Positions 51,962 through 59,957 of a stretch of DNA of 64,000 bases are shown here, piece by piece. The DNA comes from Bacteroidales bacterium (GTDB lineage: Bacteria; Bacteroidota; Bacteroidia; Bacteroidales; F082). Position 1 is the stretch's first letter. The number at the start of each line of letters is the position of its first letter. The translations under genes and the position numbers were made by a program. The notes under the pieces were generated by a model. It worked only from the letters and a program-made list of their open reading frames with translations, did not search any database and was not told the origin of the DNA. The stretch lies in the NCBI GenBank assembly GCA_017395365.1, contig JAFPUN010000021.1, forward strand, positions 1 to 64,000, written 5' to 3'.

Positions 51962-52078
51962 TGAAATACTGGTCGATGACCGCAACGGGTAGCTTCACGC
52001 CATTAAGGTGAGATTATTGTCGGTTCAACTCCGACCGCCAGTTCAAAGAGAGCGATTTCAATCGCTCTCTTATTTTAT
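51962..52078 (+). ncRNA. Candidate small RNA with tRNA-like ends
   Basis: A promoter upstream and an intrinsic terminator downstream frame about 115 nt with no reading frame. Inside, 51968-52043 is 76 nt, tRNA length. ACTGGT near the 5' end pairs with GCCAGT at 52037-52042, and 52019-52035 is a perfect T-arm: stem GTCGG, loop TTCAACT, stem CCGAC. The middle is not canonical. The D region has only ACC/GGT or CCG/CGG pairing. The central hairpin TTCAC/GTGAG (one G-U) has a 9-nt loop GCCATTAAG. No encoded CCA. It may be a degenerate tRNA or a tRNA-mimicking small RNA. Confidence 0.55.
52047..52078. terminator. Terminator of small RNA, overlapping end of convergent gene
   Basis: AGAGAGCGAT pairs perfectly with ATCGCTCTCT around TTCA, followed on the plus strand by TATTTTATT. 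The right arm touches the stop codon of the minus-strand gene. Confidence 0.85.
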
Positions 52079-52531
52079 TAGCACAAATTGAGGGTTCTCA
52101 AGAGACTCTACACTAACAAATCCCCAAGATTTTGCGGCATTAATGATGGTTTTTCCATTCAACCTATAGTTTGGATGCACAACGACTTTCACCAGTTTAC
52201 TTTGTTCGAAAGGATGAGTGAACACATAAACAAGCTCTTTCTGAGCAGTATCTTCATAGATGTGCAATGGAGTTTTCAATGCGTTTTCAATCAAATCATA
52301 TTGCTCTATCGGAATTACTGCTTCTTTTTTTGACTTTGGATGATGCACGTATTTGAACACAGTTTGCTGTGTCACTACGATAGACTCAGATTGCAAAACC
52401 ATGCCTTTTTTGTTCATATCCTTAATAATTGCGCCATCAAGTTGGGCAACTATGACCATTTGCCCATTGCCCCTTCCCTTTGCCAACAATTCCTCAGCAA
52501 ATTGCCTAAGACTTCCCTGATAATACTCCAT
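52070..52531 (-). CDS. Putative PBECR-type nuclease-like protein
   Basis: 153 residues. The C-terminal part ESIVVTQQTVFKYVHHPKSKK...IPIEQYDLIENALKTPLHIYEDT...ELVYVFTHP...KVVVHPNYRL resembles the phage Barnase-EndoU-ColicinE5/D-RelE-like (PBECR) nuclease families: a T-x-x-x-x-K-x-x-x-H-P start, I-x-x-A-L-x-x-P, and late beta strands. That superfamily includes tRNA-cleaving toxins, but catalysis here is untested and the N-terminal 50 residues are unassigned. The ATG lies 1 bp after the ComM stop (TGATATG), so it is translationally coupled to comM. It converges on the tRNA-like RNA gene. Confidence 0.5.
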   Translation of the reverse strand: MEYYQGSLRQFAEELLAKGRGNGQMVIVAQLDGAIIKDMNKKGMVLQSESIVVTQQTVFKYVHHPKSKKEAVIPIEQYDLIENALKTPLHIYEDTAQKELVYVFTHPFEQSKLVKVVVHPNYRLNGKTIINAAKSWGFVSVESLENPQFVLIK

Positions 52532-52532
52532 A

Positions 52533-54065
52533 TCAACTCCCCCAATTATCCCTATCCAAACTACGATAGTTTATTGCCTCGGCGAGATGTCCCGACTGAA
52601 TGTTCTCGCTGCCGTCTAGATCGGCAATCGTGCGGGAAACTTTGAGAATCCTATCGTATGCACGCGCCGAAAGCCCCAATCGGTTCATGGCATTTTTGAG
52701 GATGGTGCGGCAGTCCTCATCCAACTCGCAGTATTTCTGGATGAGTTGCGAAGTCATTTGTGCATTGGCATGAATAGCCGGATATTGGGCGTAGCGTTTC
52801 TCCTGTATCTTCCTCGCCTTGACAACGCGCTCACGCACTGCCGCGCTTGATTCACCTCTTTGCTTGTCGGACAAGTCTTTATAGGCTACGGGCACGACTT
52901 CGACGTGCAAGTCGATACGATCCATCAAAGGGCCACTGATGCGGTTGAGATACTGCTGTACCATGCCTGGCTTGCAGGTGCACTCCTTGTCGGGGTGGTT
53001 ATAATAGCCGCAAGGGCAAGGATTCATAGCCGCCACCAACATGAAACTAGCTGGAAAATCAACGGTCATCTTGGCCCTTGAAATCGTCACGATCCTGTCC
53101 TCCATTGGCTGTCTCATTACTTCCAAGACAGTGCGTTTAAACTCAGGCAGTTCATCAAGAAATAGCACTCCGTTATGTGCAAGTGAAATCTCGCCAGGCT
53201 GTGGATAGGTGCCGCCACCGACCAAGCCGGCATCGCTAATGGTATGGTGCGGGCTGCGGAAAGGCCGCGTCCTGACCAATGTGGCATTACGCCCAATCAA
53301 CCCAGCCACAGAATGGATCTTGGTAGTCTCCAAGGCCTCGGCCATCGTCAAAGGCGGCAAGATAGTGGGCATGCGCTTGGCAAGCATCGTCTTTCCACTG
53401 CCTGGAGGACCTATGAGAATGACATTGTGTCCGCCTGCAGCCGCAATCTCCAAGGCACGCTTGATGTTCTCCTGTCCTTTGACATCACTGAAGTCGAACT
53501 CGAAACTGACGTCCTGCCACGATTCAGCCATGTCCACGGTCACAGGCTGGTTGAGAAGTTCTCCATTTAAGATTGACACTACATCATGAATGGTTTCCAC
53601 CCCATACACATCCAAGCCCTCCACAACAGCGGCTTCGCGAGCGTTTGCTTTCGGTACGATAAGCCCTCGAAATCCTTCTTGTTTAGCCTTGATGGCGATA
53701 GGCAAAGCCCCTTTGATAGGCTTGAGCGTGCCGTCAAGCGAGAGCTCGCCCATGATGACAAACTGTTCCAAAAGGTCGGTGCTGACCTGTTCCGAAGCCG
53801 CCATGATGCCGATGGCGATGGGCAAGTCATAAGCCGAGCCTTCCTTGCGGATGTCGGCGGGCGCCATGTTGATGACGATTTTCTTGTGGGGATAGTAATA
53901 CCCTAAATTAATGATAGCAGCCTGGATACGCTGCTGACTTTCCTTGACTGCGTTGTCGGGCAAGCCGACCAGATAGAAATTGATACCTCTGTCAATGTTC
54001 ACCTCAATGGTGACTTGAATTGCTTCGATGCCAAAAAGGGCACATCCAAATGTTTTTACTAACAT
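52533..54065 (-). CDS. comM: YifB/ComM-family Mg-chelatase-like AAA+ ATPase
   Basis: 510 residues. N-terminal Lon-protease-like (ChlI) domain (VKTFGCALFGIEAIQVTIEVNIDRG...GLPDNAVKES), AAA+ domain with Walker A GPPGSGKTML near residue 222 and Walker B VLFLDELPEF, MNPCPCGYYNHPDKECTC (Cys motif of the family), and the C-terminal Mg_chelatase_C domain ending GSENIQSGHLAEAINYRSLD. ComM is a hexameric helicase that promotes branch migration during natural transformation in other bacteria. Full length. Directly followed by the PBECR-like gene. Confidence 0.93.
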   Translation of the reverse strand: MLVKTFGCALFGIEAIQVTIEVNIDRGINFYLVGLPDNAVKESQQRIQAAIINLGYYYPHKKIVINMAPADIRKEGSAYDLPIAIGIMAASEQVSTDLLEQFVIMGELSLDGTLKPIKGALPIAIKAKQEGFRGLIVPKANAREAAVVEGLDVYGVETIHDVVSILNGELLNQPVTVDMAESWQDVSFEFDFSDVKGQENIKRALEIAAAGGHNVILIGPPGSGKTMLAKRMPTILPPLTMAEALETTKIHSVAGLIGRNATLVRTRPFRSPHHTISDAGLVGGGTYPQPGEISLAHNGVLFLDELPEFKRTVLEVMRQPMEDRIVTISRAKMTVDFPASFMLVAAMNPCPCGYYNHPDKECTCKPGMVQQYLNRISGPLMDRIDLHVEVVPVAYKDLSDKQRGESSAAVRERVVKARKIQEKRYAQYPAIHANAQMTSQLIQKYCELDEDCRTILKNAMNRLGLSARAYDRILKVSRTIADLDGSENIQSGHLAEAINYRSLDRDNWGS

Positions 54066-54111
54066 GATTCTTCGTTTTTAAAGTTTCATGCCGCAAAGAT
54101 GCAACCCTTGT

Positions 54112-54180
54112 CAAGAAAAAGCCGTTGAACAAACGTTTGTAGTCGACTGTAGTCGTTTGTTGTCGTTTGCTGTCGGATAT
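54112..54180. repeat. GTAGTCG/GTTGTCG degenerate tandem stretch
   Basis: ACAAACGTTTGT palindrome followed by TAGTCGACTGTAGTCG, then GTTTGTTGTCG and GTTTGCTGTCGG. Lies upstream of comM on the minus strand; no -7 box with a clear match was found there (best CATCTTTG). Possible operator or decayed repeat. Confidence 0.4.
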
Positions 54181-54210
54181 ATTTTTGATAATCAATAAAA
54201 TAAAAAAAAC

Positions 54211-54232
54211 GGGCAGACACATAGGTCTGCCC
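54211..54232 (-). terminator. Terminator after GldB-like gene
   Basis: GGGCAGAC pairs with GTCTGCCC around six nt; on the minus strand a run of eight T follows. Confidence 0.85.
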
Positions 54233-54263
54233 CTACTCTAAACTCTAAACACTCAACTCTAGA

Positions 54264-55274
54264 TTATTTCTTAGGCTTATAACCAGAGTTTTGGAAGATT
54301 TCCTGCAAATCCTTACGATGTATCAGGTCTTGGAGCGAAATCTCATTGTTTGAGAAATAAGAACGTGTAATGTTTAGACCCAAAAACTCGCCCAAGCGTG
54401 AAGGTGCGTCATTGCTGTATGCCTGTGTGAAAGGTCCATCACCGAAGAACATCATATAGGTATCCAAACCTGCCTCGTATAGCCGACGGTTGCCCACAAT
54501 GTCGGCCCACACCGCACCTTCGTTCTCCACTGCCCATTGCCATTGGCTGGAGGAATAACCAAGCACCACACTATCAGCCATCGTGGGACACATCGCCTCT
54601 ACAAAAAAGTTACGCCTCCCGTAAAACACCATCTCACTGATGATCTGCCCCTGCTTACGTTGTTCATATAGGTAATACATATACAAGCAAAGGGCTACAT
54701 CTTTCGCCAATGTCGCCTTATGGGTACGCACTGCCATATATCTCGGCATCCCGATTTGGTCGTATAATACGTCGCCGTTGAGGTACCAGTCTAACGAAAT
54801 CACCAAATTATCAGCGATGATTTGCACAGGAGGCTCATCGGGACGAACGCCAGTGATGCAGGTAAAGGCCTTTTGGGGCAACGAGATGTCAGGATAATAA
54901 TAATGGAAATGCGCCATCACATCCTCCACCACGGGCTCCACTTCTTTCAAGTCAGGGAAAGCGGTCATCACTTTATCGTAAAGGGTGATGCTGAACGGGT
55001 CGGTGGCAAAGTCCTTGAGGTATTGCACGGCTTGGGGATTGTTGAGATCACCGCCGATGAACACCTTGTAACGGTCCTGAATCCTTTTCAGCTCCTGTTG
55101 GAAATCAGCAGTGTCGAGATTGAAAAGTACCTCCTCATAGCGGTCAAATTCAAGATCGTAGGCTTCGGGCTTGACATTGAGTTTGGCTTTATAGGCAGGC
55201 TCTTGCTTCTGACAAGCTGCCATGAGAAAAAGGCACAGCAAGGTTAAAGTCTTAACTATTATCTTCATTGTCAT
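54264..55274 (-). CDS. gldB: GldB-like lipoprotein
   Basis: 336 residues (a second ATG two codons in is equally possible). SPII signal LFLMAAC (Cys21). The body fits gliding-motility lipoprotein GldB: EFDRYEEVLFNLDTADFQQEL, DLVISLDWYLNGD as IADNLVISLDWYLNGD, PRYMAVRTHKATLAKDVALCLYM, and LQWAVENE-like WQWAVENEGAVWADIV near 240. GldB is linked to gliding and T9SS function in Bacteroidetes, which agrees with four T9SS cargo proteins in this window. Its start overlaps the cinA stop (ATGA), so the two are translationally coupled. A terminator lies downstream. Confidence 0.75.
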   Translation of the reverse strand: MTMKIIVKTLTLLCLFLMAACQKQEPAYKAKLNVKPEAYDLEFDRYEEVLFNLDTADFQQELKRIQDRYKVFIGGDLNNPQAVQYLKDFATDPFSITLYDKVMTAFPDLKEVEPVVEDVMAHFHYYYPDISLPQKAFTCITGVRPDEPPVQIIADNLVISLDWYLNGDVLYDQIGMPRYMAVRTHKATLAKDVALCLYMYYLYEQRKQGQIISEMVFYGRRNFFVEAMCPTMADSVVLGYSSSQWQWAVENEGAVWADIVGNRRLYEAGLDTYMMFFGDGPFTQAYSNDAPSRLGEFLGLNITRSYFSNNEISLQDLIHRKDLQEIFQNSGYKPKK

Positions 55275-56515
55275 CCAATTATTTGTTGTCTTAACATTTC
55301 ATACGCTGCTATTGTAGCACGATTAATCACATTCTCGCGGTCTTTGCCAAAGTTGAATCGTTTGGAGACCACTCCGTGGGCCGATGCCACACCAATCCAC
55401 ACAGTGCCCACAGGATTTTCTTCAGTGCCACCTCCAGGACCCGCCACACCCGTTGTGGCCACGCCAAAGTCAGCTTCCATCAAATCGCGCACGCCACGCG
55501 CCATACCCTCCACCACCTGTTGGCTCACGACGCCATAGCTTGCTATGGTTTCGGACGGGACGCCCAACACTTTGGTCTTCGTGGAAGCGGCATAAGTAAC
55601 TGCAGAACCTTTGAAAACCGCCGAACTATCTGGAATCAAGGTGAAGACATGAGCAATGTTGCCGCCAGTGCAGCTTTCAGCCGAGGCGAAAGTCATACCT
55701 TTATTAATAAGAATGTCGAATACCGTACGCTCGATAGGCTGATCCTCCAATGAGAAGATATAATCGTGAATTAATTTTTCAAGTTTATTAATCTCCTTGT
55801 CCAAAGTAACATGAAGCAGCCCGGCATCCTCATGCCTACCACTCAAGCGCAGACGCACCATGCCATATTGCGGTAGATAAGCCAGGGAAAGAAAATCGGG
55901 CAGACTCTCTTCCCATTCCTTGATGCGGTCGGCAAGAAACGACTCGCCGATGCCCGTTGTCATCACCACGCGCTTCTCGTAAGGCAAAGCATGAAATCTC
56001 GCCTGAATACGCGGCAATAACTCATCGGTGAAAATGCCCTTCATCTCGAACGGCACCCCAGGCATAAAGACAAACACCGTGTCCTGCTTTTCGAGCCACA
56101 TGCACGGTGCAGTTCCATAGGTATTGGGAATATATTGGCAAGATTTCGGCAACATGGCCTGACCTCGGTTGCGTTCGCTCATCTGGAAACCCCGACGCTC
56201 GAACAAGGCGACAACATTATCGTAGGCAGCCTGACAAAACTCCAATTCGGTACCGAAAAACTTACAAACCGTAGGCTTGGTGATATCGTCGGCAGTAGGT
56301 CCCAAACCACCTGTGACCAACACGAGATCGGCATCCATACAAGCCTGGAAGGCATTCAAGATAGCTTGTTCCGAGTCACCGATGGTCAAGACCGAATCCA
56401 ATTGGAATCCAGCTTCGGCAAGATGCTCTCCCAACCAAGCAGCATTGGTATTAACAACCTGACCTATAAGCAGTTCATCACCGATGGAAATATTTTTCAC
56501 AATCAATTCTCTCAT
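55271..56515 (-). CDS. cinA: CinA (MoCF-like plus nicotinamide-nucleotide amidase)
   Basis: 414 residues from the ATG at 56515; longer readings start upstream of the promoter box and are rejected. N-terminal MoCF-like domain: SIGDELLIGQVVNTNAAWLGEHL, VTGGLGPTADDITKP. C-terminal amidase: FASAESCTGGNIAHVFT and GVATTGVAGPGGGTEENPVGTVWIG. CinA proteins hydrolyse NMN to nicotinate mononucleotide and act as ADP-ribose pyrophosphatases. Full two-domain length. Transcribed leftward from 56532 and coupled to the GldB-like gene. Confidence 0.93.
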   Translation of the reverse strand: MRELIVKNISIGDELLIGQVVNTNAAWLGEHLAEAGFQLDSVLTIGDSEQAILNAFQACMDADLVLVTGGLGPTADDITKPTVCKFFGTELEFCQAAYDNVVALFERRGFQMSERNRGQAMLPKSCQYIPNTYGTAPCMWLEKQDTVFVFMPGVPFEMKGIFTDELLPRIQARFHALPYEKRVVMTTGIGESFLADRIKEWEESLPDFLSLAYLPQYGMVRLRLSGRHEDAGLLHVTLDKEINKLEKLIHDYIFSLEDQPIERTVFDILINKGMTFASAESCTGGNIAHVFTLIPDSSAVFKGSAVTYAASTKTKVLGVPSETIASYGVVSQQVVEGMARGVRDLMEADFGVATTGVAGPGGGTEENPVGTVWIGVASAHGVVSKRFNFGKDRENVINRATIAAYEMLRQQIIG

Positions 56516-56531
56516 ACTGAAACAATTTGTG

Positions 56532-56539
56532 CAAAGATA
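56532..56539 (-). promoter_or_regulatory. -7 box for cinA
   Basis: TATCTTTG followed by CACA on the minus strand, 17 bp before the chosen ATG. Confidence 0.65.
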
Positions 56540-56589
56540 CATCAATTTTCGTAAGGCAAAGAAAACAACGCTCAATTCATTAATTTTCG

Positions 56590-56597
56590 TATTTTTG
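56590..56597 (+). promoter_or_regulatory. -7 box for nucleoside phosphorylase
   Basis: TATTTTTG followed by CGGT, 29 bp before the ATG, divergent from cinA. Confidence 0.65.
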
Positions 56598-56625
56598 CGG
56601 TTTAAAACCAATTAATACTTCGATT

Positions 56626-57507
56626 ATGAACCAACCCATTCCCGCATCGCAGCTCGTGCTCAACTCCGAGGGTGCGATATATCATCTGAACCTTCATCCC
56701 GACCAGTTGGCCGACGACGTCATCATGGTGGGCGACCCTGGCCGTGTCGAGCTGATTGCCTCATTCTTCGACAAGATAGAGGTGAAAAGACAAAACCGGG
56801 AGCTTGTCACCCGCACAGGCTATTTCAACGGCAAGCGCATCACTGTGCTCAGCACCGGCATGGGCACCGACAATCTCGACATCGTCATGAACGAGCTCGA
56901 CACTTTGGCCAACATCGACCTGAAAACCCGAATGCCCAAAGAAGAGCATCATTCCTTGAATCTCATCCGTCTCGGCACTTGCGGTGCTCTGCAGCCTGAC
57001 ATCGAAGTAGGCGACAGTTATGTAGCCACTCGTTATGCCATTGGATTGGATGGCCTCATCTACTTTTACGAGAAGAACAAGGAAGTGAACGAGATCAGCA
57101 TGCGCGATGCCTTTATCAAGCAGATGGACTATCCGAAAGACCTGCCCCTTCCATACGTTGTTGAAGGCTCCAAAACCCTTTTCGACAAATTGGCCCAAGG
57201 CTATTATCAAGGTGTAACCGCCACTGCTCCAGGATTCTACGGACCCCAAGGCCGCACGCTCAGAATGCACTTGGCCTATCCTGAAAACAACCGCAAGATT
57301 GAAGCTTTTGAATATCAAGGCTGGCGTGTATGCAACTTCGAGATGGAGTCGTCGGCGCTCTACGGCCTCGGCAAGATGATGGGCCACAATTGCTTGACCA
57401 TTTGTGTCGTCGTAGCCAATCGTGTGACCGAAAAATTTGCCACCGACTATCATCCTTATGTGAAAAAACTCGTGGAAAACACACTGCAAAGACTATCTGA
57501 AAAATGA
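56626..57507 (+). CDS. Nucleoside phosphorylase (uridine phosphorylase-like)
   Basis: 293 residues. VIMVGDPGRVELIASFFD (phosphate-binding G-D-P-x-R), STGMGTDNLDIVMNELD, RLGTCGALQPDIEVGDSYVA and the late ICNFEMESSALYGLG block (as VCNFEMESSALYGL, with the ribose-binding M-E-S) are the PNP/UDP family-1 motifs. It splits a nucleoside with phosphate to base and ribose-1-phosphate in the cytosol. Uridine phosphorylase is the best guess by length and E-M-E-S-S pattern; the exact base is unproven. Single gene between cinA and the OmpA-like gene. Confidence 0.88.
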   Translation: MNQPIPASQLVLNSEGAIYHLNLHPDQLADDVIMVGDPGRVELIASFFDKIEVKRQNRELVTRTGYFNGKRITVLSTGMGTDNLDIVMNELDTLANIDLKTRMPKEEHHSLNLIRLGTCGALQPDIEVGDSYVATRYAIGLDGLIYFYEKNKEVNEISMRDAFIKQMDYPKDLPLPYVVEGSKTLFDKLAQGYYQGVTATAPGFYGPQGRTLRMHLAYPENNRKIEAFEYQGWRVCNFEMESSALYGLGKMMGHNCLTICVVVANRVTEKFATDYHPYVKKLVENTLQRLSEK

Positions 57508-57565
57508 AAAAAAGAAAAAAACTCGTTTTTTCTGATTTTATGTCAGTTGATATGAAAAAATTGTC

Positions 57566-57573
57566 TATTTTTG
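57566..57573 (+). promoter_or_regulatory. -7 box for OmpA-like gene
   Basis: TATTTTTG followed by CCGC, with a TTG at 57546-57548; 68 bp leader to the ATG. Confidence 0.65.
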
Positions 57574-57641
57574 CCGCTCGAAACTTCACCCCCCTTCTTA
57601 AGACAAATAGAGTATTAACAAAATAAGAACAATTAGAAGCA

Positions 57642-59024
57642 ATGAAGAAGACATTTATCGCAATTATTGCATTTCTCGCAATGAGCGCGTCAGCTTTTGC
57701 TGGACAGCAAAATGACTCGACTCGTTACCTGGCCACCAAGGCTTGGAAAAATTGGTTTATCTCCGCAGATGGGAACATTGATTGGTGGAAAGGTTCAGAC
57801 AAGAATCCTGCTGGCAACTATACTGCTATTCAATGGGACAAGCCCTCATTCGGTGGCAACATTAACGTCGGCAAATGGCTCACCCACAGCTTGGGACTGC
57901 GCCTCTCCTATGACGTGAACGGTGGAAAAAGCTACATAGATGGTTTACATGTTGGTCGCCCCCCGTACCATTTCCTCTATGATGGCGAGTTCAAATTTGA
58001 CGAAAATGGTAATTTCATTTCATACGATGGCTCTGATCCGGATGAAAATGGCTACTACAACACCTCTTTCGTGTATCACAACCTGCACGGTGATGTGTTG
58101 TTCAGCCCCATCGACTTTTTCCAGGGCTACTACAACCCCAACAGAATTTGGACCCCTGTCATTTACGTCGGTATGGGCGTGGCCACGGTTTCCGAAGGTA
58201 TCCTGATCAACCCCGACCAGTGGTATAATTGGCAACACAAGGGTGAAACCGTCACTATCAATGGCAGAAAAGTTGCTGACGAAAAAGGTGTCAACTATGA
58301 GTTCTCGGCTGCTGCTGGCTTGATCAACAACTTCAGATTAAGCAACCACCTCGACCTCCATCTCGACCTCAAGTGGTCTGCCCAACGTTGGAACATCGAC
58401 ACTTGGTTCAACGAGCCCGGTAACCAACAAGGTGGTTGGGTCTATCCTGATGGCACCATCGCTCCTGGCAACGTTTCCAACGCAGCTGGTGAGATGCCGA
58501 CCTACTACAGCCGCATCAGAATCGACCAAAACCTTGGCGTCGGTCTTGGCTTGACCTACTACTTCAGCAGAGAGTATGACCTACCGAAGGATTGCCCCGA
58601 GGTTATGGAAAGAAACGACAGCATCATCAAGGTTATCGAAACCGTTCATGACACCATCGTGAAGTTCGTCAACGTCCAGTCGGAAGATGTCCTGAGCTAT
58701 CCTTTCTCCATCTTCTTCAACCGCGACTCTTATCAGCTGATGTCAAGAAGAGATATCGTCAACTTGAGAGAAATCGCCGAAGTGGCTAAGAAGAATGGTT
58801 ACAAGCTGCGTCTGACTGGCTCGTGCGACAGCGCCACTGCTACGCCGTCCTACAACCAGACACTGTCGGAGAACCGCTGCAACAAGATTAAGATTGAGCT
58901 CCTTGAGCTGGGTGTTCCTGAAGACCAAATCGTCATCGAACCCATCGGTGGTGTGAAGATCCTTGACCCGACGGAATACGACCGCCGCGTGCTCATCCAA
59001 CTTCTCAAGGAAGCTGACAAATAA
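57642..59024 (+). CDS. OmpA-family outer-membrane protein
   Basis: 460 residues. Signal peptide (MSASAFAGQ), N-terminal beta-barrel (about 25-320, alternating aromatic strands such as WFISADGNIDWWKG, FGGNINVGKWLTHSLGLRLSYDV), then a linker and a C-terminal OmpA-like peptidoglycan-binding domain (about 350-455): FNRDSYQLMSRRDIVNLREIAEVAK, LRLTGSCDSATATPSYNQTLSENRCNKIKIELLELGVPEDQIVIEPIGG. The expected N-x-x-L-S-x-x-R-A motif appears as YNQTLSENRCNKI. It is an outer-membrane anchor or porin, probably abundant given its promoter, long leader and strong terminator. Confidence 0.88.
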   Translation: MKKTFIAIIAFLAMSASAFAGQQNDSTRYLATKAWKNWFISADGNIDWWKGSDKNPAGNYTAIQWDKPSFGGNINVGKWLTHSLGLRLSYDVNGGKSYIDGLHVGRPPYHFLYDGEFKFDENGNFISYDGSDPDENGYYNTSFVYHNLHGDVLFSPIDFFQGYYNPNRIWTPVIYVGMGVATVSEGILINPDQWYNWQHKGETVTINGRKVADEKGVNYEFSAAAGLINNFRLSNHLDLHLDLKWSAQRWNIDTWFNEPGNQQGGWVYPDGTIAPGNVSNAAGEMPTYYSRIRIDQNLGVGLGLTYYFSREYDLPKDCPEVMERNDSIIKVIETVHDTIVKFVNVQSEDVLSYPFSIFFNRDSYQLMSRRDIVNLREIAEVAKKNGYKLRLTGSCDSATATPSYNQTLSENRCNKIKIELLELGVPEDQIVIEPIGGVKILDPTEYDRRVLIQLLKEADK

Positions 59025-59045
59025 TCAACACACAACACAAACAAG

Positions 59046-59076
59046 AAAGCCTGACGGATTTCCGCCAGGCTTTTTC
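59046..59076 (+). terminator. Terminator after OmpA-like gene
   Basis: GCCTG and CAGGC with CGGA/TCCG inside form a stem with one mismatch, followed by TTTTTCTTT. Confidence 0.85.
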
Positions 59077-59142
59077 TTTATGCTTCGTTGACAGTACGAA
59101 ACCCAGGAGTGATTCGTTCAGCTTCAGAAGAAGAGGTCTAGA

Positions 59143-59838
59143 TTAATGCATGATACCAATCTCAACCCCAATGTAATTGTTGCGAATAATACTCCCCGTT
59201 TGCTTTTCCAATGAACGTACAAAAGCATTGGAGAAAGCATGGTCAAAAGTCAATTGGGCAAAAGCAGAAATGTCATGGCTGATTTCATACTCGGCACCCA
59301 AACCAAATATCATCGACAACTGCAACGGACGGTATTGGTTGGTGCAATCGACATAATTCTTACCCTCTTCATAATTCACCCAATAAAAGCTATAACAATC
59401 CTTGCAGACGTCTCTGCAATTAATGCCCAATCCAAGACCGGCTTCGGCAAATGCCTTGAACGAATCAGCTACATCAAAGACGAGTTTGGCTTTCACTGGA
59501 ATCTCGACATTGACAGCGTTCAACCGGCGTGAGACCGCCACATTGGTCTCTTCCAAAAAATCTTCCACATACCTGCGATCGGTAAAGGTATACTTCATAT
59601 TTAGGATATTGACATCCACACCCGAGGAAACCGCAAAATAGCTCGTGACGTAATAATCGCAAACCAAACCCAAATTGGCGCCTAACCAGAGGCCGTCATT
59701 GCTGGCCGCTGTAGAACCCGAACTGGCCCAGTCGAAAGTAGGCCCTACTTTAATGCCAAACCTAGCGTTCCCTGTCTGAGCGTTGGCACCCACGGCCATG
59801 GCCGCTACCATACTGAAAATCAACAATGTTTTTCTCAT
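59143..59838 (-). CDS. Outer-membrane beta-barrel protein (porin-family-like)
   Basis: 231 residues: signal peptide ending GANAQTG, then alternating strands (ARFGIKVGPTFDWASSG, GANLGLVCDYYVTSYFAVSSGVDV, FAEAGLGLGINCRDV) typical of the eight-stranded OMP_b-brl_2 family. Ends YIGVEIGIMH, with terminal hydrophobic residues less canonical than a Phe end. Three Cys in the middle (CRDVCKDCYSF) are unusual for this family. Paralogous in layout to the gene at 60762-61499 (same NARFGIKVGPTF/GFAFGFKLGPNF start). Ligand or pore function unknown. Confidence 0.8.
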   Translation of the reverse strand: MRKTLLIFSMVAAMAVGANAQTGNARFGIKVGPTFDWASSGSTAASNDGLWLGANLGLVCDYYVTSYFAVSSGVDVNILNMKYTFTDRRYVEDFLEETNVAVSRRLNAVNVEIPVKAKLVFDVADSFKAFAEAGLGLGINCRDVCKDCYSFYWVNYEEGKNYVDCTNQYRPLQLSMIFGLGAEYEISHDISAFAQLTFDHAFSNAFVRSLEKQTGSIIRNNYIGVEIGIMH

Positions 59839-59858
59839 AATAACAAAATTTAGACCTA

Positions 59859-59866
59859 CAAAGATA
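59859..59866 (-). promoter_or_regulatory. -7 box for beta-barrel gene at 59143-59838
   Basis: TATCTTTG followed by TAGG on the minus strand, 21 bp before the ATG. Confidence 0.6.
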
Positions 59867-59908
59867 ATTTATTTTGCCGACATTTCCTCAAAATCCGAAA
59901 ATGATTCT

Positions 59909-59916
59909 TAATTTTG
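59909..59916 (+). promoter_or_regulatory. -7 box for beta-barrel gene at 59958-60683
   Basis: TAATTTTG followed by TCGC, 42 bp before the ATG. Confidence 0.55.
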
Positions 59917-59957
59917 TCGCCAAATCATTCTTAATCATTCACTAAAACAAATTCAAA

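Noticed and set aside
51968..52043. Ordinary tRNA gene
   Set aside because: T-arm and length fit, but the D-arm is only 3 bp, the anticodon loop is 9 nt without T33, one acceptor pair is mismatched and no CCA is encoded.
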